Under the pieces are notes generated by a model. That model was given only the letters and a program-made list of their open reading frames with translations. It was not told the DNA's origin and made no database searches. Below, piece after piece: positions 1 to 9,435 of a stretch of 41,770 nucleotides of DNA (its first letter is position 1; each line of letters opens with the position of its first letter). The DNA comes from Holophagae bacterium (lineage in GTDB: Bacteria; Acidobacteriota; Thermoanaerobaculia; Thermoanaerobaculales; Thermoanaerobaculaceae): positions 1 to 41,770 of the forward strand of contig JAAYVZ010000165.1 of assembly GCA_012516935.1 (NCBI GenBank), written 5' to 3'. The position numbers were made by a program, and so were the translations under genes.

Positions 1-1683
<1,683 letters not shown>

Positions 1684-1852
1684 GGGCCTCCTGCCGCTCG
1701 ACGCACCTGGGTGGCACCTGCTCGCACGCTGGGGATGGTATCAAGGTGCCCTCGAGCGTCGGGTGAGGCCACGTGTCGGCGGCCGGCAACCGACGGTCGC
1801 GAGCGTCAGCTTGCCTCGCCTTCGCCGGACGTGCGTGGCAGACTGGGGGCCC

Positions 1853-2860
1853 ATGAGTCGCTCCCCCGAAGAGAACCCGTTGCCCGCACCCGCTGCTGCC
1901 CGTGCCCGGTACCTCGGGCGCATCCATCGGGTCGTGGATCACATCGAGCGCCATCTCGACGCGCGGCTTACCCTCGAGGAGCTGGCGCGCGTGGCGTGCT
2001 TCTCGCCGTTCCACTTCCACCGCGTGTTCACGGCGTGCGTGGGGGAGTCGCTCTACCGGTTCATCCTGCGGTTGCGGCTCGAGCGGGCGGCCAGCCAGCT
2101 CCTCCAGAACCCGGGCAAGGGCATCACGGCCGTCGCGCTCGACTGCGGGTTCGGAAGCTCTGCGGCGTTCGCCCGCGCGTTCCGCGCCGCGTTCGGCGTC
2201 AGCGCCAGTGCCTGGCGCGTCGCGATGCGCAAGAACTGTGAAACGGTTCGCAAGGCAGGTGAAGACCACGGTGCCGAGGGCGGCTACGTTGACTCCAGTG
2301 CCGCCGCACATGGTGGCGGCGAGACAGCCTGGAGGCCCCTCATGTCACAGACACCGTCGCCACTTCCGGTCAAACCCGCCGAGTCGGTCCGCATCGAGGA
2401 CGCCCAGCCGTTCACCGTCGCCTACGTCCGCCACGTCGGCCCGTATGCCGGCGACAGCGCCTTGTTTGGACGGCTGTTCGGCCGGCTCTGCCAGTGGGCG
2501 GGCCCGCGCGGCTTGCTGGGCCCGGGAGCGCGCCTGCTGACCCTCTACCACGACAACCCCGACATCACGGCCGAGGACAAGCTCCGCATCAGCGTGTGCG
2601 CGACCGTGCCCCCCGGCACCCGGCCGGAGGGCGAGATCGGCGTCATGCAGGTGGACGGCGGCCGGTACGCCGTGGCCACCTTCGAGCTCGACCCCAGCGA
2701 GTACGGCGCCGCCTGGACCTGGCTCATGGGCACCTGGCTCCCGGCGAGCGGCTTCGAGCCCGACGACCGCCTCTGCTTCGAGACCTACCTCAACGACCCC
2801 GAGCAGCACCCGGAGAAGAAGCACCTCGTCGAGATCTGGGAACCCGTGCGACCGTCGTAG
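1853..2860 (+). CDS. AraC-family regulator with GyrI-like effector domain
   Basis: Predicted transcription factor of 335 aa. The N-terminal AraC HTH pair spans about residues 20-110, with LTLEELARVACFSPFHFHRVF and the second helix pair ending in CGFGSSAAFARAFRAAFGVS. A poorly conserved linker follows. From about residue 175 to the end is a GyrI-like/effector-binding domain (VAYVRHVGPYAG, then DGGRYAVATFEL). This architecture (Rob/SoxS-like DNA binding plus GyrI-like) commonly senses small hydrophobic drugs or metabolites. ATG at 1853 is chosen because the AraC homology begins shortly after it; the open frame upstream lies under the divergent ABC-F promoter. The ligand cannot be read from sequence. 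Confidence 0.9.
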   Translation: MSRSPEENPLPAPAAARARYLGRIHRVVDHIERHLDARLTLEELARVACFSPFHFHRVFTACVGESLYRFILRLRLERAASQLLQNPGKGITAVALDCGFGSSAAFARAFRAAFGVSASAWRVAMRKNCETVRKAGEDHGAEGGYVDSSAAAHGGGETAWRPLMSQTPSPLPVKPAESVRIEDAQPFTVAYVRHVGPYAGDSALFGRLFGRLCQWAGPRGLLGPGARLLTLYHDNPDITAEDKLRISVCATVPPGTRPEGEIGVMQVDGGRYAVATFELDPSEYGAAWTWLMGTWLPASGFEPDDRLCFETYLNDPEQHPEKKHLVEIWEPVRPS

Positions 2861-2912
2861 GGCGCTCGCAGGGCGAAGGCCCCCGGAGGCGCTGGAGGCG
2901 CTCAAGAACCTG

Positions 2913-3647
2913 GTGGGCTTCCCGGGCGGAATCTACCCGTTCGAGGAGCCGTGGATTCGCGCGGCGCTCGAGGCCGACCCTGCGGTCCAGCAGCTCGAGC
3001 AGGCCTACGCGCGCGACTACCCGCCGGTCGTGCACGGCCAGCTCGCCTTCGACCTCGCCACCGGCCGGCTGCTCCGCAAGGCCACCCTGCCCCGCGAGGG
3101 CCACCTCCTCAACGACCTCGTGGTGACCCCAGCCGGCGACGTCGTGGTGACCGACAGCGAGGGCAGCACGCTCCACCGCCTGCCCGCCGGAGGCAGCGCC
3201 CTCGAGCCCCTGCCCGTCGCGATGCGCTGGCCCAACGGGATCGCCATCTCGCCGGACGGGGCGACCCTCTACGTCGCCGAGGTGGAGACCGGCATCCTGC
3301 GGGTCGACCTGGCCTCGCTGCAGGCCGCGCCCCTCGAGCGCCCGGCCCGCCTGAGCCTGCTCGGCATCGACGGCCTCTACGCCCGCGACCGCGAGCTCGT
3401 CGCCGTCCACAACTGGCACTTCCCGAGCCAGGTCGTGCGCTACCGCCTGAACACGACCGGCACCAGGATCGAGCGCGTCGACGTCCTCGAGCGCCGCGAT
3501 CCGCGCTTCGTCCTCCCCACCACCGGCGCCATCGTCGACGACTGGTTCTGCTTCATGGCCAACACCCAGGTCAACCGCTTCAAGTCGGGAGTGATCGTCC
3601 CGGGACCGCCGATCCAGCCGATTCAGATGCTCCGGACGAAGCTGTAA
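2913..3647 (+). CDS. SMP-30/gluconolactonase-like beta-propeller protein, N-terminus apparently missing
   Basis: The encoded 244 aa resemble the C-terminal two thirds of SMP-30/gluconolactonase-like six-bladed propellers. They show repeated blade motifs such as LLNDLVVTPAGDVVVTDSEG, MRWPNGIAISPDGATLYVAE and LLGIDGLYARDRELVAVHN, and a conserved tail with ANTQVNRF. The usual secretion signal and first blades are absent. The open frame continues upstream without a convincing start into the end of the AraC gene. GTG 2913 is only the first candidate and lacks a good ribosome-binding site. The reading frame itself is intact. Either the 5' part was lost, with the AraC gene at the deletion join, or this is a short variant. 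The substrate is unknown. Confidence 0.6.
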   Translation: MGFPGGIYPFEEPWIRAALEADPAVQQLEQAYARDYPPVVHGQLAFDLATGRLLRKATLPREGHLLNDLVVTPAGDVVVTDSEGSTLHRLPAGGSALEPLPVAMRWPNGIAISPDGATLYVAEVETGILRVDLASLQAAPLERPARLSLLGIDGLYARDRELVAVHNWHFPSQVVRYRLNTTGTRIERVDVLERRDPRFVLPTTGAIVDDWFCFMANTQVNRFKSGVIVPGPPIQPIQMLRTKL

Positions 3648-3715
3648 TCCACCACGGCACGCAAGTTCCCCTCTTGATGTCATCGCAGGCGGCTCGCTCC
3701 AATCGAAATCCTGTT

Positions 3716-3745
3716 TTGGGATAGTCCCCTGGCACGGCCTACCAT
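3716..3745 (+). promoter_or_regulatory. Candidate promoter and short operator upstream of the HTH controller
   Basis: TTGGGA (3716-3721) and TACCAT (3740-3745) are separated by 18 bp, and the -10 ends 9 nt before the ATG at 3755. A small inverted repeat GGGA-TAG-TCCC (3718-3728) overlaps the -35 element, where an autoregulating C protein would bind. Both hexamers are only partial matches to consensus. Confidence 0.35.
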
Positions 3746-3754
3746 CCCCAGCCA

Positions 3755-4024
3755 ATGGTGAGTCGGTCGACGCTACAACGAGAGCTGGTCAACAAGCAGC
3801 TTCGGAACCTGCTCGCGCAGGCGCGAGTGGCGGCTGGTCTCACGCAGCTTGCGCTTGCCGAAACCCTTGGCCGGCCCCAGTCGTTCGTGTCCAAGTACGA
3901 GCACGGCGAGCGGCGGCTCGATATTGGTGAGCTCATCGAGGTGGCAATGGCCCTCGGACTCGACCCCACATCCGTCGTTGCCGATCTTGTCGTTGGCAAC
4001 ACCGCCGAGGGGACTGGGCCGTGA
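3755..4024 (+). CDS. XRE-type HTH controller protein of the restriction-modification system
   Basis: An 89-aa protein that is almost entirely one Cro/CI-type HTH (about residues 15-75). The recognisable core is LTQLALAETLGRPQSFVSKYEHGER, followed by the IGELIEVAMALGLD helix. Size and position directly before the endonuclease gene match C (controller) proteins of type II systems, which delay endonuclease expression and autoregulate their own promoter. Its stop overlaps the GTG of the nuclease gene (GTGA), so the two are translationally coupled. There is no clear Shine-Dalgarno sequence before the ATG. Role inferred from context; the HTH assignment is solid. Confidence 0.85.
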   Translation: MVSRSTLQRELVNKQLRNLLAQARVAAGLTQLALAETLGRPQSFVSKYEHGERRLDIGELIEVAMALGLDPTSVVADLVVGNTAEGTGP

Positions 4025-4629
4025 AGATCATCCACGTCGAGACCGTCCTCTCCGCAGGGGCGTTCGCTGGCTCGCACTCCTGGTCGAGTACTCGCTCATC
4101 TCTTCTTGACGCCATCGGTGCGGTCGACTGGCCAGAGGGAAGTGGCAGCTTCACGATCTTCCCGGAACCAGGCAAGAAGCGAGGCGCCGGCAACGGGGTG
4201 ACGCCAATCAAGAGTGGACTGATGAGACGGCTGGAACGAGCCGGTTGGAAGCTCGAGCAGCACATCCCGATCGCGGCACGGCGACAGCCAGGGAAGATCG
4301 ATGCAGTGCTTCAGACCGAAGCTGGCCCCGTAGCGCTCGAATGGGAAACCGGCAACATCTCGTCCAGTCATCGGGCACTCAACAAGATGACGCTTGGCCT
4401 GCTCCACGGTGTCCTGGCGGCAGGGGTGCTCGTGGTCCCATCCAGGGCGATGTACCGCTTCCTGACGGACCGGATCGGCAATTGGGATGAGCTTGAGCCC
4501 TACCTGGATTTGTGGAGGTCCGTCCCAGTGGAGCAGGGGGTCCTGGATATCGTGGTCATCGAGCACGATGCCACAAGCACCTCCGTCCCACGCATTCGCA
4601 AAGGCACCGACGGCAGAGCCGTCAAGTAG
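4021..4629 (+). CDS. BamHI-family type II restriction endonuclease
   Basis: The 202-aa protein is recognisably a BamHI relative (BamHI is 213 aa). The central block ALEWETGNISS plus SHRALNKMTLGLLHG parallels the BamHI segment with FETGNISSAHRSMNK, and FLTDRIGNWDELEPY parallels YLTDRVTNFEELEPY. The C-terminus keeps the KGxDG motif. Putative catalytic residues are Asp94 and the ExE pair Glu107/Glu109, corresponding to BamHI Asp94, Glu111 and Glu113. Residues aligned with base-contacting BamHI Asn116, Ser118, Asp154 and Arg155 are kept as Asn112, Ser114, Asp150 and Arg151. GGATCC, or a near variant, is therefore the predicted site (inference). Start GTG 4021 overlaps the controller stop. It converges on the methyltransferase gene with 7 bp between stops. 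Confidence 0.9.
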   Translation: MKIIHVETVLSAGAFAGSHSWSSTRSSLLDAIGAVDWPEGSGSFTIFPEPGKKRGAGNGVTPIKSGLMRRLERAGWKLEQHIPIAARRQPGKIDAVLQTEAGPVALEWETGNISSSHRALNKMTLGLLHGVLAAGVLVVPSRAMYRFLTDRIGNWDELEPYLDLWRSVPVEQGVLDIVVIEHDATSTSVPRIRKGTDGRAVK

Positions 4630-4636
4630 GGCCTCT

Positions 4637-5878
4637 CTACTTCCAGTCGAAAAGCGAGCCCTCGTGGACCGCCGGCATCTCCGCGTCATCCACCTTGTAC
4701 CGTGACGTATCGTGGCCGTGCCGTCGGCGCAGCTCGAGGCTCGCGGGCGTGAAGAGAGTGTTGACCTTACTCCGCACCCGGCGGAGATCCTCGCGCTCCC
4801 GGTCGAGTTGCTGGAAGCGCTCGAGAATCGGCCCGCATTCGCCAATCTCACACCCGAGCCATCGACGTGCCTTGATCTCCGCCGCCACGTAGGTCGTGCC
4901 GCTGCCCCCGAACGGGTCCACCACCAGGTCACCCTCGTTACTGGCAATATCGAGGACTCGGTCCAGCAGCTTGAGAGGCAGCTCGTTGGCCTTGCGTCGC
5001 TTGTACCTCGCGTGCCGCACCGGCGAGATGTCGGTCCAGACGTCAGTGAGGTTGACGCCTTTCGGGTTCATCCGGTCCTTGTAGCCACCGTAGTCGCGAA
5101 TCTCACCTCCACAGTGGCGGCATGTCTCGATAGGAAGTCGCGGCGGCGAGAACCTCGCGGGCCGACCGCCCTTCGTGAAGTACAACAGCGAGTAGTGCGA
5201 CGGGTAGAGCCGCCCGGGGATCGGCAACGAGAACTTGATGTCAATGGTGATCCAATGCCGAAACTCCAGGTACTGCGATAGCCAGCTCGCTAGGTGGACA
5301 CCCCACTTCGGGATGTTGTAGAGGAACAGCGCCCCACCGGGCCGAAGGATGCGGACGGCCTCCCGGAGCCAGTCACAGCTCCAGTCGAAATAGTGGGTCT
5401 CCGGGAGGTCGTCCCTGACGCCAGTCCCGTAGTCCTTGTTGAGGTTGAACGGCGGGTCGGCGAACACGAGATCGGCGGAGCTGCCGTCAAGCCCCCGCAT
5501 CCACCCAACACAGTCTCCCTTGAAGAGGCATCCCTTCTCGGTCTCGAGAACCCTGGAAGCTGCGCTCTCCCGCAGACTCGGTGCCTCAGCAAGGTTGGGC
5601 TCTATCTGGCGAAGAACGCGTATGACCTCGGCCGGATCGGTCCTCAGTAGCCGTGACAGCCACTCTGGCTGGTGGCCAGCGGCAAGCAGCAGCTCGTCGA
5701 CCTGCATCCCCAGTGCGCCTGACAGCTTCTCGACCACACCATGGCTGGGAACGGAGCTGCAGCGCTCGATCTCGGCCAGCGCGGCAACCGGCAGACCCGT
5801 TTTCCTCGCAAGCGCCCCTCTTGACACGCTCTGCTGGTGGCGCGCTCTGACCACGGCCTCGCCGAAGTGCCCAAACAC
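4637..5878 (-). CDS. HTH-fused DNA methyltransferase (DPPF type, beta-class order)
   Basis: This 413-aa protein starts with a Cro/CI-type HTH (about residues 6-66; GALARKTGLPVAALAEIE). It continues as an amino-methyltransferase with the catalytic motif ADPPFNLNKDY (DPPF at 141-144) placed before the AdoMet-binding motif DPFGGSGTT (321-329), the beta-class order. A CRHC pair at 253-256 and the block around SLPIPGRLYPSHYSLLYF lie in the target-recognition part. It sits tail-to-tail with the BamHI-like endonuclease, so it probably protects the same site. BamHI sites are N4-cytosine methylated, while DPPF is seen in both m6A and m4C enzymes, so the modified base is open. Its ATG is 3 nt after the stop of the upstream methyltransferase gene. 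Confidence 0.9.
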   Translation of the reverse strand: MFGHFGEAVVRARHQQSVSRGALARKTGLPVAALAEIERCSSVPSHGVVEKLSGALGMQVDELLLAAGHQPEWLSRLLRTDPAEVIRVLRQIEPNLAEAPSLRESAASRVLETEKGCLFKGDCVGWMRGLDGSSADLVFADPPFNLNKDYGTGVRDDLPETHYFDWSCDWLREAVRILRPGGALFLYNIPKWGVHLASWLSQYLEFRHWITIDIKFSLPIPGRLYPSHYSLLYFTKGGRPARFSPPRLPIETCRHCGGEIRDYGGYKDRMNPKGVNLTDVWTDISPVRHARYKRRKANELPLKLLDRVLDIASNEGDLVVDPFGGSGTTYVAAEIKARRWLGCEIGECGPILERFQQLDREREDLRRVRSKVNTLFTPASLELRRRHGHDTSRYKVDDAEMPAVHEGSLFDWK

Positions 5879-5881
5879 TGC

Positions 5882-7513
5882 TCACGCCTCTTTCCGGAGG
5901 AAGAGGATGTGCTCCTCGCGCATCGAGTTGGCCATGCCCACGATGAGGCGCCGGATCTCCAGCTCCAGACTCAAGCCGACCTCCCCACCGAGCTGGATGA
6001 GCCGACTCTCGATCCCGAAGCGGGCGGCCGGGTCCTCCTCGGGGACACCCAGCGCACTGGCAAGCTGACTCGAGTTCGACCCCACCACCACTGTGCACAT
6101 GCGGCGCGGTCTGAGCACCCGCGCAACCTCAGCGAGGACCCGAGCCATGTCCGCGAAATAGCCTTCGACCTGTTGCCGACGGCCCTTCGCGTTGAGCCCG
6201 ATCATGGAAGGACGAAGGGTCTCGATGTCCTGCCCCAGAAACCGCAGGTGCGGGGCATCGTTGGCCAGGTAGTCGATGGCGAAGCTGTACGGCGGCGAGA
6301 AGAGCACGCCGTCAATCGAGTTGTCTGCCAGGTCCATATCCCTCGCATCCCCTGTGCGGACTTCGACTCGCCCGAGCGTCATTCCCAGGCCGCCCCAGGC
6401 TGCCTGGAACCGCTCGATCGTCTCCACATACTTGCCGAGGATGTCCTCAAAGAACCCTCTGGCGGCCTTGCGCGCACTTCGCTCCGCGTAGCCAACGCTG
6501 TCGAGATACGCCAACGCAAGCAAGTCCAGGGCCTCTCTCGACATACCGACTGGCCGGTACTCCCTGTCCCTCACCCTCCGAGCACCGGCATCCGAGGCGA
6601 AAGCACGGAAAACACGATCGAGCGTCCTCGTGTCGTGGCGCAGCTTGGCCAGGGCCGACACGTCCGCAGTGAGTGCTTCAGTCTTGGTCGTGGCGAGGAA
6701 GGTGCAGAACGGGCTTGCGTCGATCGCCACCGAGTCAATCCCCATGAGGCCGGCCTCGACGGCCGTCGTGCCGCTCCCGGACATTGGATCAAGGACGGTG
6801 TCGCCAGGACGAAGGCCCATGATGTTGAGTAGGGCCTTCACCATCTGGGGGTGGAACTTGCCTCGATAGGGGAACAAGCCGTGGGTGGCGTAGCTCGACT
6901 TCAGGCGATGCATACCAATGAACGACCGAAGCCTCGCACCGGAGTCCCGCGGCAGGCGCACCCCCCCTCCGGTGCAGATCAGGAAGTGGTTAGTCGGCTG
7001 ACCGTCCACGGAGACGAAGTAGGCGCCCCTATGGACAAGTGCCTCCTTGCTGAGGAGGTTCCCTTCGAGCATCGCAAGCTTGAGCTCGTAGATCTCGTTG
7101 AGCTCCGGCGACACCTCACAGCCCGGAGGAAAGAGGTCGTCGAGAGGGTCGGTCAGCTTGATTGACCCGCTCGCCGGCATCCGACGTCCGAACGCAGCGA
7201 GTTGCTCCGCGACCGCCAGCGGGCGGCCCTCAGGACTGTCCTCTCCTTCCGGGTATTCGCAAGCGCCACCAAGTGCCTCGCGCTCCGCTCGTTGCTGCCA
7301 GGCATCTGGAAGGAACCCGCCCAGAGTGAGCACCCGCTCCTGCTGGACACCGAGGGCCTCAGAGATCGACACAAGAAGCGCCTTCGACGGCTTTGCCTTC
7401 CCTTGCTCGATGCGCGAAAGGTGGGCGGCGTTGACCCCAAGCCGCCTCGCCAGCTCTCGAAGCGCCATCCCTGACTCGGCCCTCGCCCTCCGCAGAAGAC
7501 TCGCCAGCACCAT
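5882..7513 (-). CDS. HTH-fused DNA methyltransferase (SPPY type, probable N4-cytosine)
   Basis: A 543-aa protein with an N-terminal XRE HTH (about residues 4-62; LRELARRLGVNAAHLSRIEQGKAKPS in the core). A roughly 130-residue region of unknown role follows, then a methyltransferase core. Motif X-like THGLFPYRGKFHPQMV precedes AdoMet motif DPMSGSGTT (242-250), and the catalytic tetrad SPPY is at 406-409. SPPY is typical of N4-cytosine methyltransferases. Motif order (I before IV) differs from the neighbouring DPPF enzyme, so the two are not recent duplicates. ATG 7513 is supported by a -10 hexamer exactly 6 nt upstream. It forms an operon with the next gene. Either methyltransferase could be the true partner of the BamHI-like nuclease. 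Confidence 0.9.
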   Translation of the reverse strand: MVLASLLRRARAESGMALRELARRLGVNAAHLSRIEQGKAKPSKALLVSISEALGVQQERVLTLGGFLPDAWQQRAEREALGGACEYPEGEDSPEGRPLAVAEQLAAFGRRMPASGSIKLTDPLDDLFPPGCEVSPELNEIYELKLAMLEGNLLSKEALVHRGAYFVSVDGQPTNHFLICTGGGVRLPRDSGARLRSFIGMHRLKSSYATHGLFPYRGKFHPQMVKALLNIMGLRPGDTVLDPMSGSGTTAVEAGLMGIDSVAIDASPFCTFLATTKTEALTADVSALAKLRHDTRTLDRVFRAFASDAGARRVRDREYRPVGMSREALDLLALAYLDSVGYAERSARKAARGFFEDILGKYVETIERFQAAWGGLGMTLGRVEVRTGDARDMDLADNSIDGVLFSPPYSFAIDYLANDAPHLRFLGQDIETLRPSMIGLNAKGRRQQVEGYFADMARVLAEVARVLRPRRMCTVVVGSNSSQLASALGVPEEDPAARFGIESRLIQLGGEVGLSLELEIRRLIVGMANSMREEHILFLRKEA

Positions 7514-7519
7514 GCCGGA

Positions 7520-7551
7520 AGTCTACGCAGGTGTTGACCTCGCAGTCAACA
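7520..7551 (-). promoter_or_regulatory. Leaderless promoter with 20-bp palindromic operator for the methyltransferase operon
   Basis: On the minus strand TTGACT (complement of 7544-7549) and TAGACT (7520-7525) are 18 bp apart, and the -10 ends 6 nt before ATG 7513. A perfect inverted repeat TGTTGAC-N6-GTCAACA (7532-7551) covers the -35 box. It is a natural site for self-repression by the HTH domains of the methyltransferases. There is no room for a Shine-Dalgarno sequence. Confidence 0.6.
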
Positions 7552-7683
7552 ACCCTCCCGCGGCGCCATGGGACTGTTCGTTCGACACCTCCGGAGCACC
7601 ATGGCTGTTGCGCTGATTGATCCTCTTGAAACAACTCCAGAAACGGCTCCCGAAGACCCGCAGGAGGGCCGATTTCGTGTCGA

Positions 7684-8238
7684 TCAGAAGCGAACCGTGA
7701 CCGTGAGGTACACAGCCACCGGCCTACCATCGACAGTCGCTGGTTTGTAGCGCCACTTCGCGATAGTTGCCAGACACGTGGACACCCAGGCTGCACAGGG
7801 AGGGTTGAGTTGCGGCGTCCGAACGGCCTTGACCTCGCTGACGCTGCCGTCCTCCTCAACAACTGCCTCGATGATGAAGGGGCCCTGAAAGATGCTCTTC
7901 AGGCATTCCTCGGGGATCAGGGGATTGGGTTGATCGATCGGGACCGGCGCGACGACGTTTCCGGTGAGGCGGATCGGCGGTGTCTTGCGTGCCGGTCTGG
8001 GCGTGGGACTCTTTCTGGCGGCCAGAGCCGCGGTGTCGCTGACGGCAGTGGGCGACGAGTTGCGCGTCGGGGACGGCCGAGGGGGTGCCGGCGCATTCGT
8101 CGGACGGGAGCACGCCACTGTGCCGAGCCCGTGGACCAGAACGGTCATGCAGCTGCCGACAAGCAGAAGCCGCGAGCCAGTGCCGGCCTTCAGAGTCCGA
8201 GGTGAATTCGGACCAATCTGCGAAGCACGTCGTGTCAC
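7684..8238 (-). CDS. TonB C-terminal-domain protein (energy transducer-like)
   Basis: A 184-aa protein with a hydrophobic N-terminal stretch (LLLVGSCMTVLVHGLGTVAC, about residues 24-43), which is a signal anchor or a weak lipoprotein-type signal. A Pro/Ser/Thr-rich linker follows, then a TonB C-terminal fold (about 105-184) ending in WRYKPATVDGRPVAVYLTVT. TonB-fold proteins usually couple the inner-membrane proton gradient to outer-membrane transporters. Many short members in this kind of genome are of unknown partner, and no ExbB/ExbD genes are adjacent. Start GTG 8238 is chosen because TATACT lies exactly 6 nt upstream. A paralogue with the same C-terminal signature is encoded at 14210. Confidence 0.8.
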   Translation of the reverse strand: MTRRASQIGPNSPRTLKAGTGSRLLLVGSCMTVLVHGLGTVACSRPTNAPAPPRPSPTRNSSPTAVSDTAALAARKSPTPRPARKTPPIRLTGNVVAPVPIDQPNPLIPEECLKSIFQGPFIIEAVVEEDGSVSEVKAVRTPQLNPPCAAWVSTCLATIAKWRYKPATVDGRPVAVYLTVTVRF

Positions 8239-8244
8239 GAGACG

Positions 8245-8250
8245 AGTATA
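8245..8250 (-). promoter_or_regulatory. Leaderless -10 element of the TonB-like gene
   Basis: TATACT on the minus strand, a 5/6 match to TATAAT, followed by 6 nt and the GTG start at 8238. No good -35 hexamer is visible 16-18 bp upstream. Confidence 0.5.
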
Positions 8251-8413
8251 GGACCAGCACCACGGCCAGCGTTACTGGCGGGACTTCACCGCGCAGCGGC
8301 ACTTGGGACCATTCCGGGCCATGCGGCACAGGAGGCTCGAACCCCGTGGGCGTACTGTTGGAGATCCGTCGCGCAGTCACGGCCACCGTTCCCCTCGCGA
8401 GTAGGAAACGCGG

Positions 8414-8899
8414 TCACTCGATGATGATGCGCGTGACTCCCTGGGCGCGGATCCAGCGGGCGACCTCGTCGACCGCGGACTCGGTCGGGAGGGCGATGCA
8501 GCCGAGCGTCCAGTCGCCGGTGGGGCGCACCAGGTCGGTGCCCGGCGGGATCTGCAGCGGGCCGTGGATGCCGATGGTGCCTCCGGTGAAGCCGGCGCGG
8601 CGCTGGGCGGCCGTGGGGTAGTCCACCGGGATGAATGTGTAGAAGTAGGTCGAGGGTCGGCCGCGGCCCAGCGGGTACGTGCCGAGCGGCACCTTCTCGT
8701 CCCCCTGGCGGGTCTTGCCGACCCCGCCCCGGCCAAGCTCGACGGGGAAGCTCTTGACCACAAGGCCGTTCAGGCACAGGTGCAGCTCGTGGGGCACGGT
8801 GAGCACGAGGACGGCCGACCCGCGGCCCGCGCACGGCGAAGGTGCACCGGCGGGCGGCGCGAGAAGGGGTGCGGCCAGGAGGACGAGTGCCGCGACCAT
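8414..8899 (-). CDS. L,D-transpeptidase (YkuD domain), secreted
   Basis: A 161-aa protein with an N-terminal signal peptide (about residues 1-19, hydrophobic VAALVLLAAPLLAPPAGA) followed by a single YkuD domain. The catalytic signature is complete: His112 in IGIHG and Cys134 in DWTLGCIAL. Such enzymes act in the periplasm on peptidoglycan stem peptides, forming 3-3 cross-links, attaching lipoproteins or hydrolysing those bonds; which one cannot be told. The GTIGIHG and DWTLGCIA arrangement is of the ErfK/YafK type. ATG 8899 lies just after the stop of the upstream YbjQ remnant (8901), on the same strand. Confidence 0.88.
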   Translation of the reverse strand: MVAALVLLAAPLLAPPAGAPSPCAGRGSAVLVLTVPHELHLCLNGLVVKSFPVELGRGGVGKTRQGDEKVPLGTYPLGRGRPSTYFYTFIPVDYPTAAQRRAGFTGGTIGIHGPLQIPPGTDLVRPTGDWTLGCIALPTESAVDEVARWIRAQGVTRIIIE

Positions 8900-8900
8900 G

Positions 8901-9062
8901 CTACCCGGCCTGGACCACCGCGGCGGTGCCGTCGCAGAGCGCCTCGCTCAGGCCCTGCATGAGCTCGGTGGCGTCGTAGCGAACGCCGACGACGGCGTTG
9001 GCCCCGAGCTGCCTGCCGAGCCACGGCAGTTTCGACGACTGTGGAGGTGCCACCAACGTCAT
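8901..9062 (-). pseudogene. Truncated YbjQ (DUF74) family fragment
   Basis: A 53-codon open frame ending in GANAVVGVRYDATELMQG and LSEALCDGTAAVVQ, which is the conserved C-terminal half of YbjQ/DUF74 proteins (normally about 105 aa, forming a ring-like oligomer). The N-terminal half is absent; the region upstream runs into the HigA gene. An ATG at 9062 has GGAG 7 nt upstream, so a short product could be made, but loss of half the fold suggests a remnant. Confidence 0.6.
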
Positions 9063-9081
9063 CTATGGCTCCATGACCGAA

Positions 9082-9435
9082 TCAGCCTGCCTTGCCGAGG
9101 ACGGTCACCTCGCGGGCGAGCCGGTCGCCCAGCCGCGCCTTCTCGACCTCGAGGTCGTAGCGCGCCTGGAGGTTCAGCCAGAACCTGTCGGAGGTCCCGA
9201 AGTAGCGGGCGAGGCGTAGTGCGGTGTCCGCAGTGATGGCACGGGTCCCGTGGACGATCTCGTTGATGCGGCGCGGCGGCACGCTCGTGTCCTTGGCGAC
9301 GCGGTACTGGGAGAGGCCAAGCGGCACGAGGAACTCCTCCAGCAGCACCTCGCCAGGGTGAACAGGCGCGAGCGTCGGCCCGCCGGACACCTTGCGCCGG
9401 CTAGTGGTAGTCAACGATTTCGACCTCGTGGGCAT
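9082..9435 (-). CDS. higA: HigA-type antitoxin (XRE HTH)
   Basis: A 117-aa antitoxin of the HigA/VapI type. The family hallmarks are HPGEVLLEEFLVPLGLSQYRVAKDTSVPPRRINEIVHGTRAITADTALRLARYFG in the HTH, quoted here in shortened form as HPGEVLLEEFLVPLGLSQ, NEIVHGTRAITADTALRL and FWLNLQARYDLE (about residues 26-95). It neutralises the HigB toxin and represses the operon. The toxin gene precedes it, as is usual for higBA. The ATG at 9435 overlaps the toxin gene end by 35 nt; a GTG about 15 codons later is an alternative start closer to the conserved region. Confidence 0.9.
   Translation of the reverse strand: MPTRSKSLTTTSRRKVSGGPTLAPVHPGEVLLEEFLVPLGLSQYRVAKDTSVPPRRINEIVHGTRAITADTALRLARYFGTSDRFWLNLQARYDLEVEKARLGDRLAREVTVLGKAG

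Noticed and set aside
8325-8352. tRNA-like T arm and acceptor 3' half (minus strand GGTTCGAGCC context followed by GTGCCGC)
   Set aside because: The T-stem pairs only in part and there is no matching 5' acceptor strand, D arm or anticodon arm within 80 nt upstream. Chance similarity or a worn remnant; not called as a tRNA or attachment site.
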